From contig NC_030831.1 in assembly GCF_001704415.2 (NCBI RefSeq), positions 44,128,134 to 44,192,133 on the forward strand: DNA of 64,000 nt. The letters are read 5' to 3'. Under the pieces are notes generated by a model that did no database searches, was not told the DNA's origin, and saw only the letters and a list, made by a program, of their open reading frames with translations. Positions within the stretch are counted from its first letter, which is position 1. Every line of letters begins with the position of its first letter. A program made the translations under genes and the position numbers. Shown piece after piece: positions 33,026-44,821 of the stretch. Origin of the DNA: Capra hircus (Eukaryota > Chordata > Mammalia > Artiodactyla > Bovidae).

Positions 33026-34736
33026 TGCTAACCCCTAGTCTAGCGTTCCTCCCAACAGATAGCCATGCCCTCGTTAATTTTGCCTTGTAATATACTCTCT
33101 TCTGTTTCCCTAGATGACCTCTTTTACAAAAGTATGTTTTATAGTTTATGTTTAAAAAATAAAAGTAAATGGAAAGCGGGGTGATTGTCACATATGCTCA
33201 AGAACTTAATTCACTGGTTTCATGAATATGAAATCATCTAGAGGAATATGTATTAATGTAACAATCAAGTATGTTGGGAAAATGTATGTGGTTGATACAG
33301 ATACATTGATTTTCATTCTAATATTAGTTTAAGTAAATTATATGTTAGGGCCCAGCCAACAAATATATCCATTATAGTTAATTTCTCTAATTTGGTTAAA
33401 GGACTCTAGATTTATTCAGCAGTATAAATATATCAGATTATGTAAAATTAATAGCTTAAGTCCATTCATATGGCTTTAATTAGGATGCAGGGATTGAGAT
33501 GAAAAAAATTCAAGTGAGAGCTCTGCCTTTGATTATAATTGTATCTACTCTAGTATCAATTTCTGCAAAGGCAAGCACGTGTTGGCTTCATTTAATACAT
33601 GCTTGTTCAAAGAAGCTGAGCAATGGCTTAATTACACTTTGAAGGCTTTCATTAAAATACATTGTTTGTCTAAATACCAGTTTAGTTCACTTTATTTAAT
33701 TATCCAACAGTATTTACCAGGCCAGAAATATAATTGTAAACATTGAAAAAAATAGTTGATTGTGTTATGTTTCAAGGAAAATAAATTCATTTTTGTGAAG
33801 CCTTGCTGGAATTTTGAAAACTGTCCTGTTTCCAATATATGTACTTGTCTCCAAATTTGGCTTTGGGAATCTGACTAACTCATTTTCTTCCAAGGAAAGA
33901 ACTTTTTAGGAGGAAACAATTCCTTGATGGACAATAATATTCTTCTCATGTGGTTGCTGGACCTTCCTACAAAAATCAGGGAGCTAAATGAGTTTTATAG
34001 TCAATGGTTTCTTTTACATTTGCCAGCTTGCTTAGCTGTGGATATTTAGAGTTTTCAAGAAAGAAAGTCAGACCATTCAATCTAAATTTCTTCAGACCTC
34101 AGTTTTTCTTTCCATTCATTCATTCTTCTTCCTCTGTCTTCAAATCTCTTCCTTTGCTTAAGGTCTTGGCTCCAAACCTTATGGCCAAGAGCATAATAAG
34201 AAAAAGAGTTGTGTTTTCTGGCCATTAGTTCAGAAATTATCTTGGTTCCAGAAACTTACCATAAAATATTCATGGGTTTTGATCCTGATGTAGTTTTAGT
34301 CTGCAAAATGTCTTCTACTTAAATGAAAATGTCTCCTAGGGGACAGAGAAACTTTAAAACTCATAGCTCATAGTGGGTAGTTGGTTTATGAAAACTGAGA
34401 TTAAGTATCTTCAAGAACTTAAGGACACAGAATATGTTTCAGGCAAAAAGGAGAGAGTGGCATAGAAAAGATAATTGGAGGATGTCTTATCCTTCAGTCT
34501 CTTTTTTTCCTGAAGTTTTGTTCTGTCCTTGAGTCACATGTCCTATTTCTCTTTCTTCCTCTCTCTTCTACTTCCACTACTCCTTCATGCAACTCATCCT
34601 TTCTCTAGAACTCAAACAGAACATGTAGTTATTGGACAAAATTGAGGGTACAATACAGGAGAAGTTAAGTATTGGAGATGTGAAAAACATTACTCTTTTT
34701 GGGTTTAAAAATTCTCAATTTCTGATCTTATAGTTA
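33026..34736. other. Unassigned intergenic stretch
   Basis: About 1.7 kb of AT-rich, unique-looking sequence. The 74-codon frame at 34004-34228 shows no domain. This is the second longest stretch without a recognised repeat in the first half of the window. Confidence 0.5.
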
Positions 34737-35430
34737 TGTTGGTTAAAAGCATGGTTATTGAGGCCAGGGTTCAAATCCAAGAGTTGTCACTTATTATCTG
34801 TGTGACCTCGGGCATATTTCCCTCATATCTTCTCTGAACTTCCAATTTCTTTTTTTTCCCCACTTCTTGCCACTTTATTTTTTAATTGAAGAATAATTGC
34901 TTTACAGAATTTTGTTATTTTCTGTCAAACAGCAACAAGAATCAGCCATGGGTACACCCATGGACCCTCCCTCCTGAACCGCTCTCCTATCTCGCTATGG
35001 ATCCCAGCCTTCTAGATGGTCACAAAGCCCCTGTTTGAGTTCCCTGAGTCATGTAGCAAATTCCCATCGGCTATCTATTTTACATATGGTATTGTAAAAT
35101 TTTCCATGTTACTCTCTCTTACATCTCACCCTCTCCCTTCTCCCCTCACCTAGGCCCATATGTCTGTTCCTCCATTGCTGCCCTGCAAATAAATTCATCA
35201 GTACCATCTTTCTAGATTCCATATATATGTATCAGTATATGGTATTTATATTTCTCTTTCTGACTTCACTCTGTATAATAGGCTCTAGGTTTATCTACCT
35301 CATTCAGTCAGTTCAGTCACTCAGTCGTGTCCGACTCTTTGCGAACCCATGAATCACAGCATGCCAGGCCTCCCTGTTCATCACCATCTCCCGGAGTTCA
35401 CTCAGACTCACGTGCATCGAGTCCATTGAG

Positions 35431-36214
35431 TCAGTGATGCCATCCAGCCATCTCATCCTCTGTCGTCCCCTTCTCCTCCTGCCTCCAATCCCTCCCAGCA
35501 TCAGTCTTTTCCAGTGAGTCAACTCTTCGCATGAGGTGGCCAAAGTATTGGAGTTTCAGCTTCAGCATCATTCCCTCCAAAGAAATCCCAGGGCTGATCT
35601 CCTTCAGAATGGACTGGTTGGATCTCCCTGGAGTCCAAGGGACTCTCAAGAGTCTTCTCCAACACCACATTTCAAAAGGATCAATTCTTCGGCGCTCAGC
35701 CTTCTTCACAGTCCAACTCTCACATCCATACATGACCACAGGAAAAACCATAGCCTTGACTAGACAGACCTTAGTCGGCAATATAATGTCTCTGCTTTTG
35801 AATATGCTATCTAGGTTGGTCATAACTTTTCTTCCAAGGAGTAAGCGTCTTTTAATTTCATGGCTGCATTCACCATCTGCAGTGATTTTGGAGCCCCTCC
35901 AAAATAAAGTCTGACACTGTTTCAACTATTTCCCCATCTATTTCCCATGAAGTGATGGGACCGGATGCCATGATCTTCGTTTTCTGAATGTTGAGCTTTA
36001 AGCCAACTTTTTCACTCTCCTCTTTCACTTTCATCAAGAGGCTTTTTAGTTCCTCTTCACTTTCTGCCATAAGGGTGGTGTCATGTGCATATCTAAGGTT
36101 ATTGATATTTCTCCCGGCAATCTTAATTCCAGCTTGTGCTTCTTCCAGCCCAGAATTTCTCATGATATACTCTGCATATAAGTTAAATAGAGTGACAGTA
36201 TACAGCCTTGACAT
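35431..36214 (-). pseudogene. BovB ORF2 C-terminal half (antisense arm)
   Basis: Minus frames 35870-36214 and 35431-35925 read LRYAHDTTLMAESEEEL (the YADD motif has become YAHD, losing one catalytic aspartate), then thumb and C-terminal segments up to the Arg-rich region. A shift near 35900 joins two frames. Confidence 0.88.
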
Positions 36215-36232
36215 ACTCTTTTTCTTCCACGG

Positions 36233-37228
36233 ATGGAGGTTCGTGACATTGTACAGGAGACAGGGATCAAGACCATCCCCATGGAAAAGAAATGCAAAAA
36301 AGCAAAATGGCTGTCTGAGGAGGCCTTACAAATAGCTGTGAAAAGAAGAGAAGTGAAAAGCCAAGGAGAAAAGGAAAGATATAAGCATCTGAATGCAGAG
36401 TTCCAAAGAATAGCAAGAAGAGATAAGAAAGCCTTCTTCAGCAATCAATGCAAAGAAATAGAGGAAAACAACAGAATGGGAAAGACTAGAGATCTCTTCA
36501 AGAAAATTAGAGATACCAAGGGAACATTTCATGCAAAGATGGGCTTGCTAAAGGGCAGAAATGGTATGGACCTAACAGAAGCAGAAGATATTAAGAAGAG
36601 GTGGCAGGAATACACAGAAGAACTGTACAAAAAAGATTTTCATGACCAAGATAATCACGATGGTGTGATCGCTCACCTAGTGCCAGACATCCTGGAATGT
36701 GAAGTCAAGTGGGCCTTAGAAAGCATCACTATGAACAAAGCTAGTGGAGGTGATGGAATTCCAGTTGAGCTATTTTAAATCCTGAAAGCTGATGCTGTGA
36801 AAGTGCTGCACTCAATATGCCAGCAAATTTGGAAAACTCAGCAGTGGCCACAGGACTGGAAAAGGTGAGTTTTCATTCCAATCCCAAAGAAAGGCAATGC
36901 CAAAGAATGCTCAAACTACCACACAATTGCACTCATCTCACACGCTAGTAAAGTAATGCTCAAAATTCTCCAAGCCAGGCTTCAGCAATACGTGAACCGT
37001 GAACTTCTTGATGTTCAAGCTGGTTTTAGAAAAGGCAGAGGAACCAGAGATCAAATTGCCAACATCTGCTGGATCATGGAAGAAGCAAAAGAGTTCCAGG
37101 AAAACATCTATTTCTTCTTTATTGACTATGCCAAAGACTTTGACTGTGTGGATCACAATAAACTGTGGAAAATTCTGAAAGAGATAGGAATACCAGACCA
37201 CTTGGCCTGCCTCTTGAGAAACCTATAG
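36233..37228 (+). pseudogene. BovB ORF2 linker and RT N-terminal half (sense arm)
   Basis: Frame 36233-36778 (181 codons) covers the linker between endonuclease and RT, with EVRDIVQETGIKTIPMEKKC and ITMNKASGGDGIPVELF before a TAA. Frame 36956-37228 continues with QAGFRKGRGTRDQIANICW and FIDYAKDFDCVDHNKLW. The polypeptide order is the reverse complement of the antisense arm, as expected for an inverted insertion. Confidence 0.9.
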
Positions 37229-37562
37229 CAGGTCAGGAAGCAACAGTTAGAACTGGACATGGAACAGCAGACTGGTTCCAAATAGGAAAACAAATATGTC
37301 AAGGCTGTATATTATCTACCTCATTGGAACCGACTAAAACGTGTTCCTTTTTATGGTTGAGTAATATTCCATTGTATATATGTACCACAATTTCTTTGTC
37401 TATTCATCTCTCGATGGATATCTAGGTTGCTCACATGTTCTAGCTATTGTAAATAGTGCTGCAATGAGCATTGTGGGTACTTGTGTCTTTTTCAATTTTG
37501 GTTTCCTCAGGGTATATGCCTAGGAGTGGAATTGCTGGGTCGTAAGGTGGTTTTATACCTAT

Positions 37563-38458
37563 TTAAAGAAATGTCCATACTGTCTTCCAAAGTGGCTTGA
37601 TCAATTTGCTTTCCCACCAGCAATGCAAGAGGGTTCCCTTTTCTTCACACCCTCTCCAGCATTTATTGTTTGTAGACTTTTTGATGATGGCTATTCTGAT
37701 TGGTGTCAGGCGGTATTTCATTGTAGTTTTGATTTGCTTTTCTCTAACAGTGAGTGATGTTGAGCATTTTTTCATGTGTTTGTTAGCCATCTGTATGTCT
37801 TCTTTGTAGAAATGTCTGTTTAGGTCTTATTCCCAGTTTTTGACTGGATTGTTTGTTTTTCTGATATTAAGTTGTATGAGCTGCTTGTATATTTTGGAAA
37901 TTAATCCTTTGTCAGTTGTTTCCTTTGGTATTATTTTTTTCTATTCTGAGGGTTGTCTTTTCACCTTGCTTATAGTTTCCTTTGCTGTGCAAAACTTTTA
38001 AGTTTAATTATTTGCTTGTTTATTTTTATTTCCACTAATCTGAGAGGTGGGTCATAGAAGATCTTGCTTTGTTTTATGTCATTGTGTGTTCTGCCTATGT
38101 TTTCCTCTAAGAGTTTTATAATCACTGGTCATACATTTAGGTCTTTAGTCCATTTTGAATTTATCTTTGTGTATGTTATTAGGAAATATTCTAATTTCAT
38201 TGTTTTGCATGTAACCATCCAGTTTTCCCAGCACCACTTATCGAAGAGGCTATCTTTGCCCCACTGTATATTCTTGCCTCCTTTGTCAAAAATAAGGTAC
38301 CCATAGGTGCATGAGTTTATCTCCAGGCTCTCTATTTTGTTCCATTGGTCTATGGTTCTGTTTTTGTGCCAGTACCATACTGTCTTGATGATTATAGCTT
38401 TATAGTATATTTTGAAGTCAGGAATATTGCTTTCTCCAGCTCCATTCTTCTTTCTCAA
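37563..38458 (-). pseudogene. L1 ORF2 C-terminal part
   Basis: Minus frames 38129-38458 (IPDFKIYYKAIIIKTVWYW, a hallmark segment downstream of the RT) and 37563-37790 (NNKCWRGCEEKGTLLHCWW, the cysteine-rich region) are in L1 order. Stops separate them. Confidence 0.9.
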
Positions 38459-38727
38459 GCCTGCATTGGCTACTTGGGGTCTTTTGTGTTTCCATATGAA
38501 TTGTGAAACTTCTGTTCTAGTTCTGTGAAAAATACCATTGATAATTTGACAGGGATCACGTTGAATTTGTAGATTGCATTTGGTAGTGTAGTCATTTTCA
38601 AATATTGATTCTGCCTATCCAGGAATGGGGAATATCTTTTCATCTGTTATGTCATCTTTGATTTCTTTCATTGGTGTCTTATAATTTTCTATATACAGTT
38701 CTTTTGTCTCCTTAGGTAAGTTTATTC

Positions 38728-39539
38728 CTAGGTGTTTAATTCTTTTTGTTGCAATGGTGAATGGGATTGATTCCTTAATTTCTCTCTCTGATTTTTCATT
38801 GTAGTATATAGGAATGGAGGTGATTTCTGTGTATTGACCTTGACTCTCACGACTTTGCTGAATTCACTGATTAGCTCTAGTAATGTTCTGATAGTTTCTT
38901 TTGGGTTTTCTATGTATAGTGTCATGTTGTCTGCAAACAGTGAGAGTTTTACTTCTTTTCTGATCTAGATTCACTTTGTTTCTTTTTCTTCTTTAATAGC
39001 CATAGCTAGGACTTCCAAAACTATGTTGAATAATAGTGGTGAGAGTGGCCACCCTTATCTTCTTCCTGATCTTAAAGGGAATGTTTTTAGTTTATCACCA
39101 TTGAGAATAATGTTTGCTGTAGGCTAATCATATATGGCCTTTATTGTGTTGAGGTAGGTTCCTTCTATGCCCATTTTTTGAAGCATTTATTATCATAAAT
39201 GGGTGCTGAATTTTGTTAAAGGCTTTTTATGCATCTATTGAGATGGTCGTATGGTTTTTAATCTTTAAATTTGTTAATATGGCATATCACATTGATTGAT
39301 TTATGTATATTAAAGAATACTTGCATCCTTGGTATAAACCTGACTTTATCATGGTGTATGAGCTTTTTAAGGTGTTGTTGAATACTGTTTGCTAGAATTT
39401 GGTTGAAGATTTTTGCATCTATTTTCATCAGTGATATAGGCCTGTAAGTTTCTTTTTTGTGTGTGTTGTCTTTGCCTGATTTTGGTATCGGTGATTTTGG
39501 CTTTGTAGAATGACTTTGGGAGTGTTCCTTCCTCTGCAA
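38728..39539 (-). pseudogene. L1 ORF2 reverse-transcriptase remnant
   Basis: Frame 39258-39539 reads ETYRPISLMKIDAKIFNQIL and KVRFIPRMQVFFNIHKSINV, the first RT blocks. Frame 38728-38925 lies just after the catalytic FADD position (MTLYIENPKETIRTLLELI). The segment holding the catalytic aspartates is not in an open frame. Confidence 0.9.
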
Positions 39540-39909
39540 TGTTTTGGAAGAGTTTCAGAAAAATAGTCATTAGCTCTTGTCTAAATGTATGATACTATTC
39601 CCCTGTGAAGCCATCTGGCCCTGAGTTTCTGTTTTTGGGGAGATTTTTGATCACAGTTTAGATTTCAGTGTTTGAATTTGCTTGTACATAATTTCTATTG
39701 CTTCTTGGTTCAGCCTTGAGAGGTTGAACTTTTCTAAGAATCTGTCCATTTCCTCTAGCTTTTTCATTTTATTGGCATGTAGTTTCTCATAATATTCTCT
39801 TATGATCCTTTGTATTTCTGTGTTGTCTGTTGTTTCTGTATTGTTTCCTTTTCCATCTCTAATTTTATTGATTTGATTTTTTTCCCTTTTTTTCTTGATG
39901 AGTTTGGCT

Positions 39910-40177
39910 GCTGCTACTAAGTCGCTTCAGTCGTGTCCGACTGTGAGACCCCATAGAAGGCAGCCCACCAGACTCCCCTGTCCCTGGGATTCTCCAGGCA
40001 AGAACACTGGAGTGGGTTGCCATTTCTTTCTCCAATGCATGAAAGTGAAAAGTGAAAGTGAAGTCACTCAGTCGTTTCCGACCCTTAGCGACCCTATGGA
40101 CTGCAGCCTACCAGGCTCCTCCATCCATGGGAGTTTCCAGGCAAGAGTACTGGAGTGGGTTGCCATTTCCTTCTCCG
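39910..40177 (-). mobile_element. BOV-A2 SINE dimer, antisense, in L1 ORF2
   Basis: Two BovB-derived monomers are in the same direction: one from GCTGCTACTAAGTCGCTTCA to about 40034, and one from about 40060 (GAAGTCACTCAGTCGTTTCC) to CATTTCCTTCTCCG. They are joined by the GAAAGTGAAAAGTGAAAGTG linker typical of BOV-A2. Perfect 13-bp repeats GATGAGTTTGGCT at 39897-39909 and 40178-40190 flank it. Confidence 0.95.
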
Positions 40178-40622
40178 GATGAGTTTGGCTAGTGGTTTGC
40201 AAATTTTGTTTATCTTCTCAAAGAATCAGCTTTTAGTTTTTATTAATCTTTGGTATTGTTTCCTTCATTTCTTTTTCATTTATTTCTGCTCTGATCTTTA
40301 TAATTTCTTTCCTTCTGCTAACTTTGGGTTTTTTTGTTCTTCTTTTTGCAGCTCTTTAGATGTAGAGTTAGGTTGTCTATTTAATGCTTTTCTTGTTCCT
40401 TGAGGTATGTTTGTATTGCTAAAAACTTCTCTCTTAGAACTGCTTTTGCTGAATCCTATAGGTTTTGAGTCGTCATGTTTTTATTGTCATTTGTTTCTAG
40501 GAATCTTTTGATTTCCTTTCTTATTTCTCCAGTAACCTCGTCATTATTTAGTAATGTATTATTTAATCTCAGTGAGTTTGTGTTTATTGCAGTTTTTATT
40601 TTCCAGTAGTTGATATCGAGTC

Positions 40623-40976
40623 TCATAGTCTTGTGGTCAGAAAAGATACTAGATATGATTTTAATTTTCTTAATTTACTGAGGCTTGATTTGTGGCCCAA
40701 GATTTGGCTTATTCTGGAGAATGTTCCATGTGCACTTGAGAAGAAACTGTATTCTGCATTTGGATGGAAAGTCCTGAAGATGACAAGTAGGTCCATTTGG
40801 TCTGTTTCATTTAAGGTTTGTGTTTCCTTATTGATTCTCTGTTTTGATGACCTGTCCATTGTTGTAGTAAGTGGGGTGTTAAAGTTCCCTACTATTATTG
40901 TGTTACTGTCGATTTCCCCTCTTATGCCTGTTAGTGATTGCCTTATGTATTGAGTTGCTCCTAATGTTGGGTCCAT
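40623..40976 (-). pseudogene. L1 ORF2 endonuclease remnant
   Basis: The 117-codon minus frame reads TIIVGNFNTPLTTTMDRSSK followed by INKETQTLNETDQMDLL and IFRTFHPNAEYSFFSS. This is the second half of the L1 endonuclease domain. The GDFN-type core has become GNFN, so the catalytic aspartate is lost. Confidence 0.9.
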
Positions 40977-41196
40977 GCATATTTATAATTGTTATGTCTT
41001 CTTGCATTGATCCCTTGATCATTTTGTAGTGTCCTTCTTTGTCTCTTACAATATTCTTTATTTTAAAGTCTATTTTGTCTGAAATAAGAATTGCAATTCT
41101 GCTTTCTTTTGTTTTCCATTCATGTGGAATATCTTTTTCCCTCCTTTTACTTTCTGTATGTGTCTCTAGGTGTGAAATGGGTCTCTTGTGGGCAGC

Positions 41197-41228
<32 letters not shown>

Positions 41229-42299
41229 CTTGCTTTTATATCCATTTAGTCTGTCTGTATCTTTTCATTGGTGCATTTAATGTTTACATTTAAGGTAATT
41301 ATTGATATATATGTTCATTTTGGCATTTTCTTAACTTTTGGGGGTTTGTTTTTGTAGGTCTTTCCGTTATCTTGTGTTCACTGGCTATGTAAATCCCTTT
41401 AGCATTTGGTGTAAGGCTGGCCTGGTGGTGCTAAATTCTCTTAAGTTTTGCTTGTCTATAAAGCTTTTGATTACTCCATTAATTTTGAAGGAAATCTTTG
41501 CCAGATATAGTAATCTTAGTTATAGACCTTTTTCTTTCAGTACTTTAAATATATCCTGCCATTCCCTTCTGGCCTGCAGACTTTCTGCTGAAAGACCCAC
41601 TGTTGATTGTATGGGTTTTCCCTTGTATGTTACTTACTGTTTTCCCTTGCTGCTTTTATTATTTCTTTGTGGTTAATCTCTGTTAGCTTGATTAATATGT
41701 GTCTCGATGTGTTTCTCCTTGGGTTTATCCTGTAAAGGACTCTCTGTGCTTCTTAGACTTGATTGACTATTTTCTTTCTCATGTTGGGGAAGTTTTCAAC
41801 TATAATTTCTTCAAAAATTTTCTCAGTGCCTTCTTTTTGTCTTCTTCCTTTGGGACCCCTATAACTTGAAAGTTGGTGCTTTTAATATCATCTCAAAGGT
41901 GTCTGATGCTCTCCTCAATTCTTTTCGTTCTTTTTCCTTTATTTGGCTCTTCAGCAGTTATTTGCACCATTCTATCTTACAGCTCACTTCTCTGTTCTTC
42001 TGCCTCAGTTATTCTACTATTGGTTCCTTCTAGAGTATTTTTAATTTCAGTACTTGTGTTATTCATCTCTGTTTGCATGTTCTTTATTTCTTCTATGTCC
42101 TTGGTGATTGTATTAACTGTCTGAATTGTTTCTTGCATTTTCTCCATTCTATTTTCAAGTCTTCAGTGTATCTTTACTGTCATTATTCCGAATTCTCTTT
42201 CAGGTAGATTGCTTATTTCCTCTTTGTTTATTTGGTCTGAGTTTCTACTTTGTTCTTTAATTTGTGCTGTATTTCTCTGCCTTCTCATTTCCCCTCGCC

Positions 42300-44207
42300 C
42301 CAACTTGCTCCACATGAGGTCTCCTTTTCCCATGCTTTAGGGTTGTATTCCTTCTTCCTTTTAGTTTTTACCCTTGAGGGTAAAGGTTGGTTGATGGGTT
42401 TGTGTTGACTTCTTGTTAGGGATGACTTGTGCTGGTGTTCTAGTGAGAGGAGATCACACAGGTAGTTACAGAAATAGTGGTACATATACACACACTTCCA
42501 CACACACAGTTATAACCAAAGTATTCTAAAGACTCCAGGAGATTGACGTGATGAACAAGGGAAACCAAATTGATATCAACCAATTAAAAGCAGAGCTAGT
42601 TAATGCTCAATGCAGAAAACTGAACCTAGGCAGAGTGCCAGCTGGGGAATATAGCAAATAAGTTAGTGAAAAAAAGAATGAAGGAAAAAAGGTAGAAGAA
42701 ACACAGAAAAAAAAAAAAGAGGAGAAGGGAGAGAAAAGGAAGGGGTGGAAAAAAGGGTAAAAATGAGAGAGAAAATAAAAAATAGAAAAGCAAAGATAAA
42801 TAGACATATGTGAAAACAAAAACAAAATCAGAAAAATCACCAAAAAAAGGGGGTGAAAAAGAAAAAGAAAGAAAATCTTAAAATGGATTTCTTTTTCTAA
42901 ACAAAAGAAGCAAAGAAGAAAACTCCACAGCACTGCAAATGTTAATGTGAAGGCAGAAATATGTAGGGGGAATAAACAGTGATTTATAAGAAAAAAAAAG
43001 TTCTCAAGGTCATACTTATTCTTGGTTGTGGAGTCTGTCCCCATGCATGGGGTTGGGTTAGTGTCCTGTGATGTTTTTCTGGTTGGAGGAGCATGTGCCT
43101 GTGTTCTGATTGTTGGAGCTGGATCTCTTCTCTCTGAAGGGTAGTGCAGCGTCCAGTAGTACGTTTTGGGGTGTCTATGGTTCAGTATGTCTTTGGGCAC
43201 TCCTTCTGACTTTGACAATGTTAGACACATCTATTTCCACAGCTGCGTCGAAGTGGCTCTCTCAGCATATCTTCACTGGCACCAGCCCCCTCCCTACTTG
43301 TCCCTGGAATCTTTGCCAGTGCTTTTGTTCCCCAGCCTCACCCTGCACTGCAGGCTGAAGCTTTCCAGGTAGGGGCTTTGTGGGTCTTTTCTCAGCTCCC
43401 TGACTGAGAAAAGTGTCGCAGAGACTTGTGTGGGCTTTCCTCAGCCCCACTGAGCTCACCCTCTGCTTCTCAGGGCTTGTGTATACTTGTCTTGGCTCAC
43501 CAGGCCTGCCCTCTGGGTCACGGGGCTTGTGTTCACTTGTCTTGGCTCCCTGGACCTGCCCTCTGAATCATGGGGCTTGTGTGCACTTGTTTCAGCTCAC
43601 CAGCCCACCCTCTATATTGTGAGGCTTGTGTGTTCTTCTTTCTGCTCCCTCAGCCTGCCCACTGTTCCTCTGAGGGCTGTGTGTGCTGGAGAGGTCTGTA
43701 TGCTGCCCCTCTCTCTGTCTGTCTCAGCACCCCTGGCCTGCCCTTTGCACTGCAAGTCTTCTGTGGGCTTCTCTCAGTTCCCCGAGCCTGTCCTCTGGTT
43801 GGGGCCACAGTTGTGAGCTGCTTATGGGCTGAGAAGTGCAGATTTCTCTGTTTTTTCTCCTCTAAAGCCTGGCTTTGCCCAGTTTTCCAAGATTCCTCAG
43901 CTCTCCCTTGGGTCCGCCTGTGAGGGAGCTTCCCAGTGCATGGAACTCTTCCTGCTTCGGGACTCCCTACCTCCTGTGGGGGCACAAGCTCCCATCCAGA
44001 AGTTCCCTATCTTTTCCCTTTTTCTGTCTCCATCCTTTTTCTTACCTCATTCCAGGGAGCTTAGCCTGCCCCCTGGAGGCCTGGGGTCTTCTGCTGTGAT
44101 CTAGAGGTTGCTTTGTAAGAACTGTTCCATATCTTGATGAGTTTTTTATATATTTGTGGGGAGGCTGGTGATCTCCCCATCTTAATTCTCTGCCATCTTC
44201 TTCGACT
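42300..44207 (-). promoter_or_regulatory. L1 5' leader with about 50-bp tandem units
   Basis: The leader is GC-richer than its surroundings on the side of 43.0-44.2 kb. Between about 43370 and 43830 it is built of degenerate units of about 50 bp, for example GGGCTTGTGT at 43473, 43523 and 43573 and AGGCTTGTGT at 43622. L1 leaders carry the element's internal promoter, so these units may be promoter monomers; activity is not visible. A purine-rich part at 42650-42880 gives a long but meaningless antisense frame (42607-43230). Confidence 0.6.
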
Positions 44208-44312
44208 CCCAAATTTCTTAGAACAAAATCTAACTTAAGGTAGTTGTGAGGATTATTGAACTAATTAGCACAGTGACTAGTGCATAGTAAGTGTTCAATA
44301 TATAGAAGCTGA

Positions 44313-44820
44313 TAATAATAAAAAAATGTTAGTATAACAACAAAAACTAAGGTACATATAACCAGATTCATTTATAGTTTATAAATAACATATTTATAAA
44401 CAATGTTAGTTTATTAATAATAAATTAATATATTAGTGGTGTTATAACCTTTGTTAATGGAAAGCTCATTTTAAACTATTGTGGTCATGCCTAAACACTA
44501 AGAAATAACTTTAAAAATAAAATTCAAAAGCAGATACAAGAAGTTCAATAAATATTTGGATCCCATGCAGTGAAACCCATGTCCTCAACTCACAATGCCG
44601 CAGGCTATTAAACAACTTAAATCATCATGCTATAATAAATTAAAAAGAATTGGTCTATGTTCTGTGTCTGCTAAAGGCAAATGACTTTTAGCAGTAAAGA
44701 CTGGTCTCTAAGCATCCAACTATGGGAAGGAGAAGGGAGAACTTAAAAACTGCAAAATATGCTATGAAAATCAGAGACTATTTCTTTAGGAAGAGATATC
44801 TAAGAGTTATCTGTCTATTC
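44313..44820. other. Unassigned AT-rich stretch
   Basis: Nothing recognised. The sequence is AT-rich up to the start of BovB text at about 44822. Confidence 0.5.
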
Positions 44821-44821
44821 T

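Larger units (their letters stand above)
35305..37311 (-). mobile_element. 5'-inverted (twin-primed) BovB in L1 3' end
   Basis: From 35305 to about 36218 BovB is antisense, tail first (CAGTCAGTTCAGTCACTCAG). At about 36219 it switches to sense and reads the upstream part of ORF2 (endonuclease end, linker, first half of RT) to 37311. Perfect 14-bp repeats TTATCTACCTCATT at 35291-35304 and 37312-37325 flank the whole, and the L1 resumes in register. One insertion by twin priming explains this. Confidence 0.95.
34852..44210 (-). mobile_element. Full-length L1, antisense, split by BovB and BOV-A2
   Basis: The 3' UTR lies at 34852-35290 (inverted tail TTTTTTTCCCC, GAAGAATAATTGCTTTACAG). ORF2 runs from 37326 to about 41.1 kb with C-terminus, RT and endonuclease in order, ORF1 about 41.6-42.3 kb, and a long 5' leader to 44210 ending GCCATCTTCTTCGACTCC. 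Without insertions it is about 7.1 kb, a complete element in outline but with many stops. CCAATTTCTT (34842-34851) and CCAAATTTCTT (44209-44219) are the target duplication within MIR. An (AT)n run at 41197-41224 has grown inside. Confidence 0.92.
34737..44312 (+). mobile_element. MIR SINE split by a full-length L1
   Basis: The first half (34737-34851) reads GGTTAAAAGCATGGTTATTG, GGTTCAAATCC, TGTGTGACCTCGGGCA. The second half (44212-44312) continues with GTTGTGAGGATTATTGAAC and AGTGCATAGTAAGTGTTCAA, the MIR 3' end. Both halves are sense and in register. The L1 nest of about 9.36 kb lies between them. Confidence 0.9.

Noticed and set aside
36233..36778. 181-codon frame, first taken for an independent coiled-coil protein
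   Set aside because: The same Lys/Glu-rich text occurs at 61979 onward as the linker of BovB ORF2; it is the inverted arm of a BovB.
41197..41224. (AT)n run as a possible replication or regulatory signal
   Set aside because: A simple dinucleotide expansion within L1 ORF2; nothing around it supports another role.
42607..43230. 207-codon minus-strand frame
   Set aside because: It lies in a purine-rich part of the L1 5' leader and encodes a Phe/Leu/Ser-rich low-complexity peptide with no domain.
43110..44099. Several overlapping frames of 70-120 codons in a GC-richer region, suggesting an exon or CpG island
   Set aside because: The region is the 5' leader of a full-length L1, proven by the L1 end at 44207 and the flanking MIR halves; the tandem units explain the frames.
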